From contig OY723302.1 in the NCBI GenBank assembly GCA_963210315.1, forward strand, positions 806,001 through 870,000: a stretch of DNA of 64,000 nucleotides. The letters run 5' to 3'. The notes beneath the pieces are model-generated. The model did no database searches. It was given only the letters and a program-made list of their open reading frames with translations, and had not been told where the DNA came from. The translations under genes were made by a program, and so were the position numbers. Shown here in pieces: positions 21,101 through 29,693 of this stretch. This DNA is from Rhynchopus euleeides. Its lineage: Eukaryota; Euglenozoa; Diplonemea; Diplonemida; Diplonemidae. Position 1 is the stretch's first letter. Every line of letters starts with the position of its first letter.

Positions 21101-23986
21101 GAAGCCTTCCCCGATGGTGCCGCTCGCCCGGAAGTGCCGCTGCATCGTCCTGTACGCTGCTCGCAGGGTGCGCAGGACACGGGCGTCGAAACCGAGCTCC
21201 GCAGCCAGGCGGAAGGTGAGGTCGATTGGCACCGTGTCGAAGCACTTCTTGAAGTCGAGGGCGACTCCGTGCAGCGGTCGCCCTGTGAGGTGGGCTTCTT
21301 CAATACGTGCCGCCAGGTGCCAGATGAGGTCCTCCGCACCGTGGCCAGGCCGGCAGCCGTGCAGGTCTTCGGGCGCGATGATCTCCAACCACTTCAGTGC
21401 CGGTTTCACCCGGATAGCTGCCCACACTCTGTACAGCACGGGGGTGCTACTGATGGGGCGCTGCGACAGTGGCTCTCCTGAGCTGCCAGGCTTGGGGATG
21501 AGGCAGATCATGGCGTGCATCAGCTGCTCCGGCCACTCGCCCGACCGTTCAACTTCGTTGAACACCTCCGCGAAGAGCCTGAGGAGTTCGTGCGGGAGTT
21601 GTCTCAGTTCGTGGACCCGCCAACCGTGCAGGCCCGGCGAGGTGGACGTGGACATCTTGGCCAAGGCCTTCCCAACGTCTTCTGCCGTGATGGTCTTGCA
21701 CTCCATGTCAGCCACCTCGGGGAGAAAGCGGAGGTACTTTTGGCGGAAGGTGTCCCACCGGGGCTCTGGCGTCGTTGCGTACTTACGGAAGTACCCTCCC
21801 CACGCCGTGTCGCTCCTCAGCAGCTCGTCCGCCTCCTTGGGGCAGGCCGTGAAAGAGCCGTCTTCGCGCCGCATGAAGGTGGCTGGAGCGCAGAAGCGAT
21901 CTGCGAGGTACGCGAACACCTGCCCTGCCTCGTATGTCCAAGCTTTCTGCATCCTCGCCTTCCACGTGCGGATCCTCGCGTCGCGGAGCCTGTCGAACAT
22001 GCCCCTCTGCGACCCCTCCAAGGCAATGAGGGCCTGCTCCAGGATCTCCAGGTCCGGCAACTGCGAGGTTGTGTTCGTCAGCGCTGCTTGCAGCCCCTGG
22101 GGGAGGCCCCCCTCCCTCAGGCGTTTCTTTGCGGCGTTCCAGGCGTGCTTCTCCCCATTCGTGAGGCCGTACGGTGCATCGGCTTGCAGTCGCTTGAGAC
22201 CCTCTTGGACGAGGCATCGGAGGTTCCCCAACAGTCCGTCCTTCGCCCGGGTGTTCGTGTCACCGGCCCCCCGTGCAGAGGCGGGGTGGTGCTTGGTGGC
22301 CGCCCGCGACCACTGCATGTGGTAGCCCTCCGCTCTGCCTGTGTAGGCCGCTTCCTGCCTCTCCAGGTGGCCTACATGGACACGCTTTAGGAAACGCTCG
22401 CCGCAGGTGGAGGCTCGGTGGAGGAGCTGCGCGGCCGTTGCTCCGTGGCGCAGTTCCCCCTCTGCAAGCACGTCCTGCATTATCCCTCTCGCCGCAGCGT
22501 CTCCCAGCTTGGGCTTACCCGCAGGGAAAGGGGTGGGAAGAATGCAGATCTTTTTGGGGCGGCGGAAGGCAGTGAGGTCTAGGTCTACAAAAAGCGGGCA
22601 GTGCGTGGGTATGTCGTAGTCCCCCCGCTTCGCCACCTCAACGCGACGCAGGGCCGGCGCTGCGCAGGAGTTCATCAGGCAGATGTCCAGCCGAGTGCCG
22701 TTCTCCGACGCCCAGCACGTGTTCTGCACGCTCTGTTGTGCGAGCTCCGCATGCGTCGTCGCCACGTCGACCCAGCCGCCCACCCGGCACGCCTGGGACA
22801 GCGTGGCGCTGGTTTCCGGGTTGGTGTTGAGGTCCCCCATCAGTAGCACGGGCACCTGCCCCAACCCAGCTGCGAGGTCGAGCGTCTCTTGCAGGAGGGC
22901 TTCCCGCTGCTCACCCACTTCGGTCCCCGAGTGGCCGTACACGCTCAGGATATGAAGCGCCGTTTTCCCGTCTCCAATCGCTAGCACTACGTGCACCATG
23001 CGGGTACTGTCGTACAACTTCTGCTCCTGCGCGGTCTTCGGCTGCACCACTTGCGCGACAAGGCCCTCCTTCGCCATGACAGCCACACCTCCGGGCCTTG
23101 TTTGTTCGCGGCCGTTCGCGCCTGCGACCCTGGGCATGCCCTTGCCCCAGTGCATAGCCCAGCCGTGGGCTGCGAAGTAGCCGTTGTGCGTGCCCTTGCT
23201 CGGGTCCGGGACTCGGGTTTCCTGCAGGGCCACAACATCCGCCTTCAGGCCCGCCACGTCGCCTAGGTGCGTCTGCAGTGACGTTACGTTCGCTGTCGCC
23301 AGCCTGATCACTCCCGGTGTTGTTAGTTGATATGCAGGATGCCGCAATCGCCGCGGGGGCGGTGACGCTGTGGACCCCTGGACGGGCGTAGGCACTCGCG
23401 TCCCGTCCGCTGTGGCCGGGGTGGGCATAGGAAGGGCTGCAGGGATGTCCCACTGGTTCGTCGGCGTCACAGCTAGCTCCCGGGCCAGGCTAAGGGGGAA
23501 ACGGAGCACATCGTAGTGGAAGGGCCTCCACGTAAGGCCCAGCACCTTGGCTCCCTCCCCACACCGGGTCATGCATTGCTTGCTGTTGGAGGCGAGCAGC
23601 CACACCTGGGCATCCAGAACTTCTGCCGCAACCCGGAGGGTAGCCGCGTCTCCGTATGTCCCCGGGCGCGTCTGCTTCTCGACGTAGTCGTCGTAGGATG
23701 TAGGGGCCTGCGGGTCATCGTGGTCGGGCACGTACGAGGCCCTGCGCTCTGCGTTTTGCCGCATGGACGACGCCACCGCTGCACGCAACCCGCCTGCTGT
23801 CCACTCCGCGCACTGCTCTGCAAGGCCGGCGTACTGGCAGTTGCCGTCCTTCGGCACTGGTACCCGGAGCGCCATCAGTCTCCTTGCAGCATGCGTCAAC
23901 CACTGCTCGTCTTGCTCTATGGTGGAGGGGGAGTACTCCTGTCCCCCCCCACGGAGGCGCCGGGGTTCTCCTGCCCCTGTCGCCAA
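18143..23986 (-). CDS. LINE ORF2: OTU protease - APE endonuclease - reverse transcriptase - zinc finger - RNase H
   Basis: 1947 residues, intact. An OTU cysteine-protease-like domain opens the protein: KDGNCQYAGLAEQ with D47 and C50, and a closing HYD with H157. An APE-type endonuclease follows at about 228-470: TANVTSLQ, LQET, VYGHSG, MGDLNTNP, RLDICL and an H462 before CPLFVDL. Reverse transcriptase covers about 775-1080, with DFKKCFDT, a GIMQGCPIS turn and FVDD (1001-1004) as the catalytic YxDD equivalent. A CCHC finger (C1339, C1342, H1352, C1357) precedes an RNase H domain at about 1552-1690 (D1558, E1601, D1627, H1670/D1678-80). A Cys/His-rich tail (about 1860-1925) ends the protein. 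It would nick DNA, copy the element RNA by target-primed reverse transcription and remove the RNA strand. OTU at the N-terminus is the unusual part. Confidence 0.9.
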   Translation of the reverse strand: MATGAGEPRRLRGGGQEYSPSTIEQDEQWLTHAARRLMALRVPVPKDGNCQYAGLAEQCAEWTAGGLRAAVASSMRQNAERRASYVPDHDDPQAPTSYDDYVEKQTRPGTYGDAATLRVAAEVLDAQVWLLASNSKQCMTRCGEGAKVLGLTWRPFHYDVLRFPLSLARELAVTPTNQWDIPAALPMPTPATADGTRVPTPVQGSTASPPPRRLRHPAYQLTTPGVIRLATANVTSLQTHLGDVAGLKADVVALQETRVPDPSKGTHNGYFAAHGWAMHWGKGMPRVAGANGREQTRPGGVAVMAKEGLVAQVVQPKTAQEQKLYDSTRMVHVVLAIGDGKTALHILSVYGHSGTEVGEQREALLQETLDLAAGLGQVPVLLMGDLNTNPETSATLSQACRVGGWVDVATTHAELAQQSVQNTCWASENGTRLDICLMNSCAAPALRRVEVAKRGDYDIPTHCPLFVDLDLTAFRRPKKICILPTPFPAGKPKLGDAAARGIMQDVLAEGELRHGATAAQLLHRASTCGERFLKRVHVGHLERQEAAYTGRAEGYHMQWSRAATKHHPASARGAGDTNTRAKDGLLGNLRCLVQEGLKRLQADAPYGLTNGEKHAWNAAKKRLREGGLPQGLQAALTNTTSQLPDLEILEQALIALEGSQRGMFDRLRDARIRTWKARMQKAWTYEAGQVFAYLADRFCAPATFMRREDGSFTACPKEADELLRSDTAWGGYFRKYATTPEPRWDTFRQKYLRFLPEVADMECKTITAEDVGKALAKMSTSTSPGLHGWRVHELRQLPHELLRLFAEVFNEVERSGEWPEQLMHAMICLIPKPGSSGEPLSQRPISSTPVLYRVWAAIRVKPALKWLEIIAPEDLHGCRPGHGAEDLIWHLAARIEEAHLTGRPLHGVALDFKKCFDTVPIDLTFRLAAELGFDARVLRTLRAAYRTMQRHFRASGTIGEGFLPTNGIMQGCPISVVLINVLVGVWMRMVEHRQDTRALSFVDDVYATAPSPEILQDVVDDSAGFSHDTGMAICAEIKSHVFSTSPGPLRIMYRARDGEATPLRQRNSFDCLGAMLHARLIREGRTAPQSERIARRKEGAQQNLRRTSALPLPVQWKGQAAAMTAGARLYYDALVTRWDSKDIRRWRGLFVAALWSGPPRRAQEIVLCVLHQAHRVDPAVAPPYRQITTWAKQIKKWSHSRVLSEAAWGSRERLEGTGPFALFWAALQGIEWRWSAATTLAYTDEAGRDVTFGPVAATPSAWAIFAHDLRQSLRNATAKKLAERRDDFQGAEHGIDGRVTRCVLEGEGAAITGYQRGLLRSVVAGAVPARGRTGLGEVCRYCTSGTPETVSHLWWDCAAWEPVRQKHPIAARDRTAWPACLAQCGVAPIYRYSVPENEQPLPMSFADRITTVAQLHRYFIAVLAARQEKDGLLDRSVRHHRTTVYPWEWSTPNPESASIPALAPSEVKQTWGKRPPGMWVALCDWLRGLKWGPQGSEHTVTLMELAVDFELSTGLTLPDTVTRRIRPPAHVDPNRKGAREARSRIPADTAPGLTLYFDGGARDNGTPFAVAGAGAVLYQDGCKVSEKVLPLLNVRSNNIAEYEALRAGLRLLERGDAPEGPVTVRGDSQVVLRQLQGDSLCRDAALRPLFLSTSRLAADLQPRFTLTYEHVKRESNTDADALSNAAMDEAERLGASRQQLQQDLTVFQSSILGKAASLKGLCSMVTKVGTGPWHCGHAANSTVLTAIGGSVAAGLSRRAQLNPATESVMRSLQAHLAVPAPSRTDTVFHDRGMAWAATFAPQPHYPEGWQQSAQQWAARGRQANSRVGRPWERRGAAPRTAPPGARRNAKVLACKLHWKPRCSACQKRRLPEEVCCRNHHKEGDGLPVTMGFCKRHSMDRCGDCYSDGKTLPHCCQAHHAGYAARPPPRSGTELAPHSNPSGASAVT

Positions 23987-24268
23987 ATCTACGGGGTCCC
24001 AGCACGGGGCCGTTGCCCGGGTATCTCCTGCCCGTACAGCGGCTCGGCTGGGTCTAGGTGGGGTTGGGGGTGATGTTGGGGTTGGGGTTCTACTTGGGGT
24101 GTGTGGAGGTGTTTGTATACGCCCCGAGACCTCCTGTTTCTCGGGGTGGGGTGCGGCTGGGGGCCCGACGGCGAACGTGATTTGTCCCCAGACGTGGTCG
24201 GCACCCCGGCCAGGGGGAACGTTAATCTCCTGCGCGGGTCCCCCCCGCTGGCCGGAGCGCCCGCCCCC

Positions 24269-26782
24269 CTATTCCTCATCCGGCTTCTGCGGGTAGGGGG
24301 TAAGGCGGTTGGAACGAGGCTTCAGGTACGCCGTGATGGAGGCCTGCCTGGTCCTCCCGTTCCTGCTGGCTCCCGGCACCCTACAGGGTGGGGCCTCATC
24401 CCCGCCAACTGCCGTGGGCGTCAGGGCTTCGAGGAGGGGTGGGGCCGGCGGGGCAGGCTGGGCAGGCGGCGCCGGTGCTGCCGGCGGCACTGCTGCTGGC
24501 TGCGCTGGGGTCGGGGCGGCGCTCGACGTTGTTGGTGCCCCGGGTGCCATAGGTGTCACGGGTTTACTGCTCGAATCACTGGGCGGGGCAGGGGCGGAGG
24601 AGTCAGAGGCGGCGGAGGTGGCAGAGGTGGTGGTGGTGGTGGTGCTGGGGGAGGAGCGGGCGGGTTTTGTGGGTGCTGGCAGGGCATCCGCAGCCGGCCC
24701 GGCCGTGGGCCCCGCCGGCGGTTTGCCCTTCGCCCCCTTGGACGCACCCAGCCCCTTTGTGGCAGCGCTCAGCTCCCGCCTCACGGAGATGAGCATCTCC
24801 TGGTGTTGCAGCTTGCGCTGCTCCTCCGCGTCGCGCACCCCCTCTAGCAGGCCCTGCCAGCTCTGCCCGAGCTCGCTGGCCTGCTGCGTCAGCTGGCGCT
24901 GCACCCTCTCGCCCTCCTCCTTCCCTGCCTGTTGGAGGTCAGCTCGAAGGGTAGTGTCGAGCTGGGTTGCCTTCTCGGCAAGGGCCTTGAGCTGCTGGGC
25001 CCCGTGCCGCGCCATCTGCGCCTCGCAGGTCCCCCGCAGCTCCCCACACACCTCATCCAGGCGGCTCTGGAGGCGGGCCACCTGCTCCCCGGTCGCCCGC
25101 TCCGACTGCTGCTGGGCGGCCGTGGCGTCCTTGCGGTCAGCCTCGCAGGAGGCCCGCAGGTCGCGCACCGTGACCCCCAGGCGCTCCGTCTGCCGCCGCA
25201 GCTCGCCCACCGCGGCTTCCCCCTGCTGCGCCTCCCACGCCCTGCGGAGCTCCGCCACCGCCGCGTCCAGGCGCTGCTGCTCCTGCCCGCGCTGCGCCTC
25301 CAGGTCGGCCCTGACCGCGTCCACCTCCGCCTGGAGCTGCTGCGCCTGGTGGTGGGAGAGGGGCGTCTGCTCGCTCGCCTCCGCGGCTTGCAGGCTCAGC
25401 ATGGCCTTGCAAGCGCCGCTGAGGCGCTCCTCAAGCGCCCGGTGCTTGAGGTCCCGCTGCGCAAGCTGGCCCTGCATGTCGGCCTCGAGGGCCTTGTGGC
25501 TGGCCTCCCAGCCCTTGCGCGACGCAGTCAGATCCGTCGCATGCGCGCGGCCTTGCCCCTCCAAGGCGGTGAGCCCAGCAGCCAGCTTCTGCAGATCCGT
25601 GCTCGCTGCTGCCTCACCCACCGCCTTGCCCAGCCCTCCGACATGCTCGCGGAGGCGGGAGACCGTCACGCCCATCGACTGCTGGTGCTTCGCGACCTCC
25701 AGGAGCTGGGCCTTGTGCTCCTTTAGTTCACGCTCCGTTTTCAGTGTGGACGTAGTGGCTGTAGTGGTGGGGGGTGTGGTGGTGGGGCGCTCCTGGAGGC
25801 TCTTCAGCAGGGCCCCTTGCGCCTGCAGCTGCTCCTCCTGGCGGCCGAGGCGGTCCCCCATGCGCTGCATCTGCAGCTCGTGCTGCTGGGCGTGGCTGTC
25901 CAGCCGGGCCTCGAGCAGCGCCACCTGCTCGGCGTGCTGCTCCCCCTGGCGGCGCAGGCGGTCTTCGAGCCACTGCTCTGACAGGCCCGGGTGCCCCTGC
26001 ATCGCCTCCATCCGCTGCCCCAGCTCGCCCTGCCGTGCCTGCTGGGTCAGCAGCTGGGCCTCCAGCCGCTTGCGGTGGCCGTCCTGGTCCTGCAGGAGGC
26101 GGCGCAGGCCCTGCAGCTCGGCTTGACAAGCCGCGCCGTCGCCCTGCGTGGCGGAGTCGGCGGCGGCAGGTGCGGGGTCATGCCCGAGCTCCCGCAGGCG
26201 CCCGGCGAGCTTCTCCAGATCCTTCTGGAGCTGGGCAGCTCTCTGCTGTGCCTGCTGCGCCTGCTGCTTCGCCGCCGCTGCTGCTCCGCCACCACGCCCG
26301 GTCCGCCCAACCGTGCCGCTGGCCTGCGACTTCGCAGACCTTCCCGCCTTCGCGGCCGTGGCGCGCTCCTCCTGGAGCCTGTCGCGGACGCTCTCATAGC
26401 GCCGCTTCAGGCGGAGCACCTCCTCGGCCTGCTTCTTCGCGGCCGCCTCCCTCTGCTTCTGCTCCTCGAGGAGCAGCGTGTCCGTCAGGACCACCTCCTT
26501 CCCGTTGACTACTAGAGTCCATGTGGGGGGGGTGCCGTGGGTGGGGGGTTGCTCGGCAGCGAGGACGGCGACGCCGCCCTCCAGGCTGTCCAGCGCCGCC
26601 TCCCACCGGAGGTGGTTGAGAATGGTGCGCACGTGGGCGGCACCATAGAGGGGGGGAAGGGGTTGGAGCTCGTATCTGCGAGGTTCCGTGAATTCGAGGG
26701 GGGGCAGGGGGGCGGCCTGTTGGCCACCGGCCTGGGAGCCGGTGTTCCCGGAGGAGACCCCGTGGAGGTCGGCCTGTGACAT
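24269..26782 (-). CDS. LINE ORF1: coiled-coil nucleic-acid-binding-type protein
   Basis: 837 residues, intact. A short Pro-rich N-terminus is followed by a region at about 30-95 (RRYELQPLPP, WTLVVNGKEVVLTD), then about 550 residues dominated by Ala, Gln, Glu, Leu and Arg in heptad-like order, predicted by eye to be long coiled coil. A low-complexity Ala/Pro/Ser/Thr region follows from about 640 to 800. The basic C-terminus contains RQASITAYLKP, which resembles a PCNA-interacting peptide. No zinc knuckle or RRM was recognised. Position immediately upstream of ORF2 on the same strand identifies it as LINE ORF1, which normally binds element RNA and multimerises. The exact RNA-binding segment is not evident. 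Confidence 0.7.
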   Translation of the reverse strand: MSQADLHGVSSGNTGSQAGGQQAAPLPPLEFTEPRRYELQPLPPLYGAAHVRTILNHLRWEAALDSLEGGVAVLAAEQPPTHGTPPTWTLVVNGKEVVLTDTLLLEEQKQREAAAKKQAEEVLRLKRRYESVRDRLQEERATAAKAGRSAKSQASGTVGRTGRGGGAAAAAKQQAQQAQQRAAQLQKDLEKLAGRLRELGHDPAPAAADSATQGDGAACQAELQGLRRLLQDQDGHRKRLEAQLLTQQARQGELGQRMEAMQGHPGLSEQWLEDRLRRQGEQHAEQVALLEARLDSHAQQHELQMQRMGDRLGRQEEQLQAQGALLKSLQERPTTTPPTTTATTSTLKTERELKEHKAQLLEVAKHQQSMGVTVSRLREHVGGLGKAVGEAAASTDLQKLAAGLTALEGQGRAHATDLTASRKGWEASHKALEADMQGQLAQRDLKHRALEERLSGACKAMLSLQAAEASEQTPLSHHQAQQLQAEVDAVRADLEAQRGQEQQRLDAAVAELRRAWEAQQGEAAVGELRRQTERLGVTVRDLRASCEADRKDATAAQQQSERATGEQVARLQSRLDEVCGELRGTCEAQMARHGAQQLKALAEKATQLDTTLRADLQQAGKEEGERVQRQLTQQASELGQSWQGLLEGVRDAEEQRKLQHQEMLISVRRELSAATKGLGASKGAKGKPPAGPTAGPAADALPAPTKPARSSPSTTTTTTSATSAASDSSAPAPPSDSSSKPVTPMAPGAPTTSSAAPTPAQPAAVPPAAPAPPAQPAPPAPPLLEALTPTAVGGDEAPPCRVPGASRNGRTRQASITAYLKPRSNRLTPYPQKPDEE

Positions 26783-27617
26783 CCTGCCCGTGTATCCCTC
26801 TCTCCTCCTGTGTGTGTGTGTGACAGAACCTCCGTAACGGCCCTGCCCGGTGCAACAGAGTGTAATATTTTACGCATTCATCACCCCCTGCTTCTCCCCC
26901 CCAGCCAACCCATCTTCTGTTTCCCGTGATGCCGTTCCTCCTCCTTCCCTCTGCCTCTCCGCCGGGCAACCCTCTGCGATAACGGCTGCGGATAATGGCG
27001 TTGCTTTCCATCGGGAGAGACGCAATATTATATGAGGGATTTTATGAGGAACGCTGCGAAAAAGGGCATGCATGCCACGGGGGGGGGGGGGGGAGGAGGA
27101 GGTGGTGGTGGTGGGAGTGTCGTGCCCCTCTGAGGCAAAAATCCCCCCGAGCAAAAAACCCAAGCCGAGATCATATATCTATGCAAGAAGAAGAAGAAAA
27201 AGAAAAAAAACAGAAAACGCGGTGGGGAAGGCAGCCCACTGCCTATAGGGGCTGGTGGAGGTTTGCGCGATGCCTTCCTTCTCCCCACCCCACCCCCCCC
27301 CCCCCCCCCACCCCCCGCCCAACTCGTCGTGACTTATTGCAAACCCCTCCCCCTCCCCCCCCCCCCCCTCCCCCTTCCTTGCGTTTGGGTTGGGGCCCAA
27401 CCACCTCCCATATGCCCACCACCCACCACCACACCACCGTGCAGGGAGGGAGAGCTACCCTGCTGTCAATACACACAACACAACACATACTTCTCTCTCT
27501 CTCCCTCTCTCTCCCTCTCTCTTCCTTTTGGTAGTGCTGGGGCCCCTTCCCGCAGAGGTGTGGGTGGGTGTGTGTGTGTGCGAGGTAGCGGGAGAAACGC
27601 AGCAGGCAGCAGCAAAG
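26783..27617. other. Divergent upstream region between LINE 5' end and TRIM-like gene
   Basis: About 830 bases with no supported gene. It must include the LINE 5' UTR/promoter on the minus side and the TRIM-like gene leader on the plus side. Landmarks are G-runs at 27080-27092, an A-rich AAGAAGAAGAAAAAG tract at about 27184-27210, C-runs near 27293-27310 and 27350-27370, and a CT microsatellite at 27492-27530. An in-frame open stretch upstream of 27618 exists, but its composition (CT and GT tracts) argues that it is leader. Confidence 0.5.
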
Positions 27618-29693
27618 ATGCCATATCTCCCCGACTACTCCGCATCCCCCACGATGCGCACCACCTCGCCGGTTCGGATCCGGAGCAACTCGCCCCGCCA
27701 CCGGACCCTCCTGAGCGAGATGGGCCAGGCCAGCATCTGGGAGCGCACGCCAGACTCCTTCCTCCGCCACCTGCAGCAGCACCGCGACCAGCTCAACGGG
27801 ATCCGCCCGCACAGCCGCCTGGCGAGGCAGGCATCCCCGCCTGGCGAGCCCCCGCAACCTCCGCGGACCATCTCGCCGATTCGGATCCGAGAGTTGCACG
27901 CAAGCCTCCCGACCGGGCCTCCCCCGGGCCTGTCAGATCTCTCTCCTGTCGGTGCGGATTCGATGCGCCCGATCCGGCTCGACAACCCCTCCGCCGGCCC
28001 AACCCGGGTCACCTGCGGCATCTGCTGCGAGATCGTCATCTCCCCCCTCAAGCTGGAGTGCGGGCACCTCTTCTGCGCCAGCTGCCTCGCCCCGGCCTGC
28101 CTCAAAGCCGGGAGCCCCTCCCCTCCCAACACCGCCTCCACCCCCCCTCTGCAGTGCCTCCTCTGCGACTGCAAGAGCCGCGCCCCCTGTGGGATCGACC
28201 CGCAGACAAGCTCTTTCCTGGCAACCCTCCCGAAATCCCCCAGAAAGCTCGAACAGTCCCCCACGGCGATAGTGCAAGGGGGTGCCCCTGCAGCAGGGCC
28301 GGCTGGGCTGCCTCTGGAGAGGATCCCTGCTTACTGCGACTGGTGTGAGAAGGCACGTCCCGAGGCGTTCTGTGAGGATTGTAAGACGGCGCTCTGTGGG
28401 GCCTGCACCAAGGCTGTGCACTCCAAGAGAGGCATGTCGATGCATAACATCGTGTCGGTGCTGCAGTGCGACAGGTCAGGCATCGGAGGTCGTGGCGGGT
28501 TTGCAAAATGCCCAAGGCAGGGGCACGGCAGGGGATGTATGAAGTATTTCTGCAGGGAGTGCTACGAACCATGCTGCAGCACCTGCGTTGCAGAGCTCCA
28601 CAGGGGGCATGGGGGGATCGTGGAGATATCCGACATCGTCCCTGAGGTGCTCGCCTCCGTGCAGCGCCAGGAGCAGACTGCCACCGATGTGAAGCACAGC
28701 CTGAAGGAGATGGTCTCCGGAAACCAGCAGACCCGGATGCAGTTCAACTCCACGGCGGTGGGGTTCGAACACCAGGTGAAGCACTTCTTCTCCTCCCTCC
28801 GCCGCGAGCTGCAGCACCAGGAGGATGCCCTTCTGGAGGCATTCCGCCACCAGTTTAAGAAGGGGCGTGAATCGCTTCTCACCTCAACCGACGCGCTGTT
28901 TGACGAGATGGACCTCGCCAACATCCGCATCGCAGACCTGGAGAGGGACATCCGCAACCTCGGTGGAGACGGCGGCCTGCCTGGCACCATCGCACCCACC
29001 GCCGCCGTTGTCGCACACCTCTCTGCAAACCGCAACTCGGATGTGAAGCTGCCGTCGCTGGAAGGGCTCGCTGTCCCACGGGGGCCCGGGTTCACCTACA
29101 GCGTGCCACCCGTCCCTCAGATTGACGCGCAGAAGCTGTTCGGGCTGCAGCTCCGCCTCCGCGACGTGCAGGACCAGCGGAGGTACGCCAGGCTGTCCTT
29201 CACACCCCCGCCTGTCGACAGCAGCATCGTGGTGGAGGATGACAGGCAGCAGGGCGAGACGCGTGTCTCCTTCGGGCAGCAGATGGACTGGGCATCGCTG
29301 CGTGCGAACGACGTCTTCCCTGCTGGCGGGGTGCAGAAGTGGAAGGTGCGCCTCACCACCTTCGATGTGATGGTGGGAGTTGTCGCGGCTGACGAGAAGG
29401 AGCGCCCCGACCTGCACCAAGGGAATGGCTTCTTCTGGTATGTCGACGTGTCGGGGCCAGCCTACGGCTCGCTTGGCACCGCCACACCGGCGTTTGAAGC
29501 GCTCCCTCCCCTCCACACCTGCGACAAGGGCGAGGGGGTTGATGTCGTCCTGCAGTACGACGGGACAGCCGAGACGCTCAGCTGCACCGTGCAGGGCGTG
29601 GACAAAGGCGTTGTCGCGCGGGGCATCTCCCCCCCGGTCCAACCAGCCTTCGCCTTTGTTTCTGGGGACCAGCAGCTTGCTGTACTCTATTGA
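27618..29693 (+). CDS. TRIM-like protein: RING finger, two B-boxes, coiled coil, SPRY-like C-terminus
   Basis: 691 residues from the ATG at 27618 (context AGCAAAGATG; the frame is open further upstream but through low-complexity leader). The N-terminal about 125 residues hold a repeated SPIRIR-type motif. A RING at 133-183 has C133-x2-C136, C148-x-H150, C153-x2-C156 and C180-x2-C183, followed by a Cys-rich segment. B-box-like zinc motifs lie at about 240-276 and 298-331. A coiled coil covers about 335-460. The C-terminal about 120 residues (RVSFGQQMDW, WKVRLTT, VMVGVVAADE, FFWYVDVSG) look like a SPRY/B30.2 fold. The RING predicts E3 ubiquitin-ligase activity; the SPRY-like part would bind the substrate. 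This is TRIM order. SPRY assignment is by pattern only. Confidence 0.8.
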   Translation: MPYLPDYSASPTMRTTSPVRIRSNSPRHRTLLSEMGQASIWERTPDSFLRHLQQHRDQLNGIRPHSRLARQASPPGEPPQPPRTISPIRIRELHASLPTGPPPGLSDLSPVGADSMRPIRLDNPSAGPTRVTCGICCEIVISPLKLECGHLFCASCLAPACLKAGSPSPPNTASTPPLQCLLCDCKSRAPCGIDPQTSSFLATLPKSPRKLEQSPTAIVQGGAPAAGPAGLPLERIPAYCDWCEKARPEAFCEDCKTALCGACTKAVHSKRGMSMHNIVSVLQCDRSGIGGRGGFAKCPRQGHGRGCMKYFCRECYEPCCSTCVAELHRGHGGIVEISDIVPEVLASVQRQEQTATDVKHSLKEMVSGNQQTRMQFNSTAVGFEHQVKHFFSSLRRELQHQEDALLEAFRHQFKKGRESLLTSTDALFDEMDLANIRIADLERDIRNLGGDGGLPGTIAPTAAVVAHLSANRNSDVKLPSLEGLAVPRGPGFTYSVPPVPQIDAQKLFGLQLRLRDVQDQRRYARLSFTPPPVDSSIVVEDDRQQGETRVSFGQQMDWASLRANDVFPAGGVQKWKVRLTTFDVMVGVVAADEKERPDLHQGNGFFWYVDVSGPAYGSLGTATPAFEALPPLHTCDKGEGVDVVLQYDGTAETLSCTVQGVDKGVVARGISPPVQPAFAFVSGDQQLAVLY

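Larger units (their letters stand above)
17300..27250 (-). mobile_element. Non-LTR retrotransposon (LINE) with two intact ORFs; outer limits approximate
   Basis: A minus-strand element of at least 8.6 kb is defined by ORF1 (24269-26782) and ORF2 (18143-23986), separated by 283 bases and in the order usual for LINEs. Both frames are long and unbroken, so the copy may be young and possibly active. Beyond the ORFs I cannot see the true ends. The start and end given here are estimates, with the 5' UTR upstream of 26782 and the 3' UTR below 18143. No flanking target duplication was recognised. The element lies between the kinase and TRIM-like genes, apparently without interrupting either. Confidence 0.75.

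Noticed and set aside
20874..22325. 483-codon plus-strand frame opposite LINE ORF2
   Set aside because: Antisense shadow of the reverse transcriptase region; Arg/Ser/Cys-rich and without motifs.
24309..26126. 605-codon plus-strand frame opposite LINE ORF1
   Set aside because: Antisense shadow of the coiled-coil gene, very rich in Ser, Ala, Cys and Arg.
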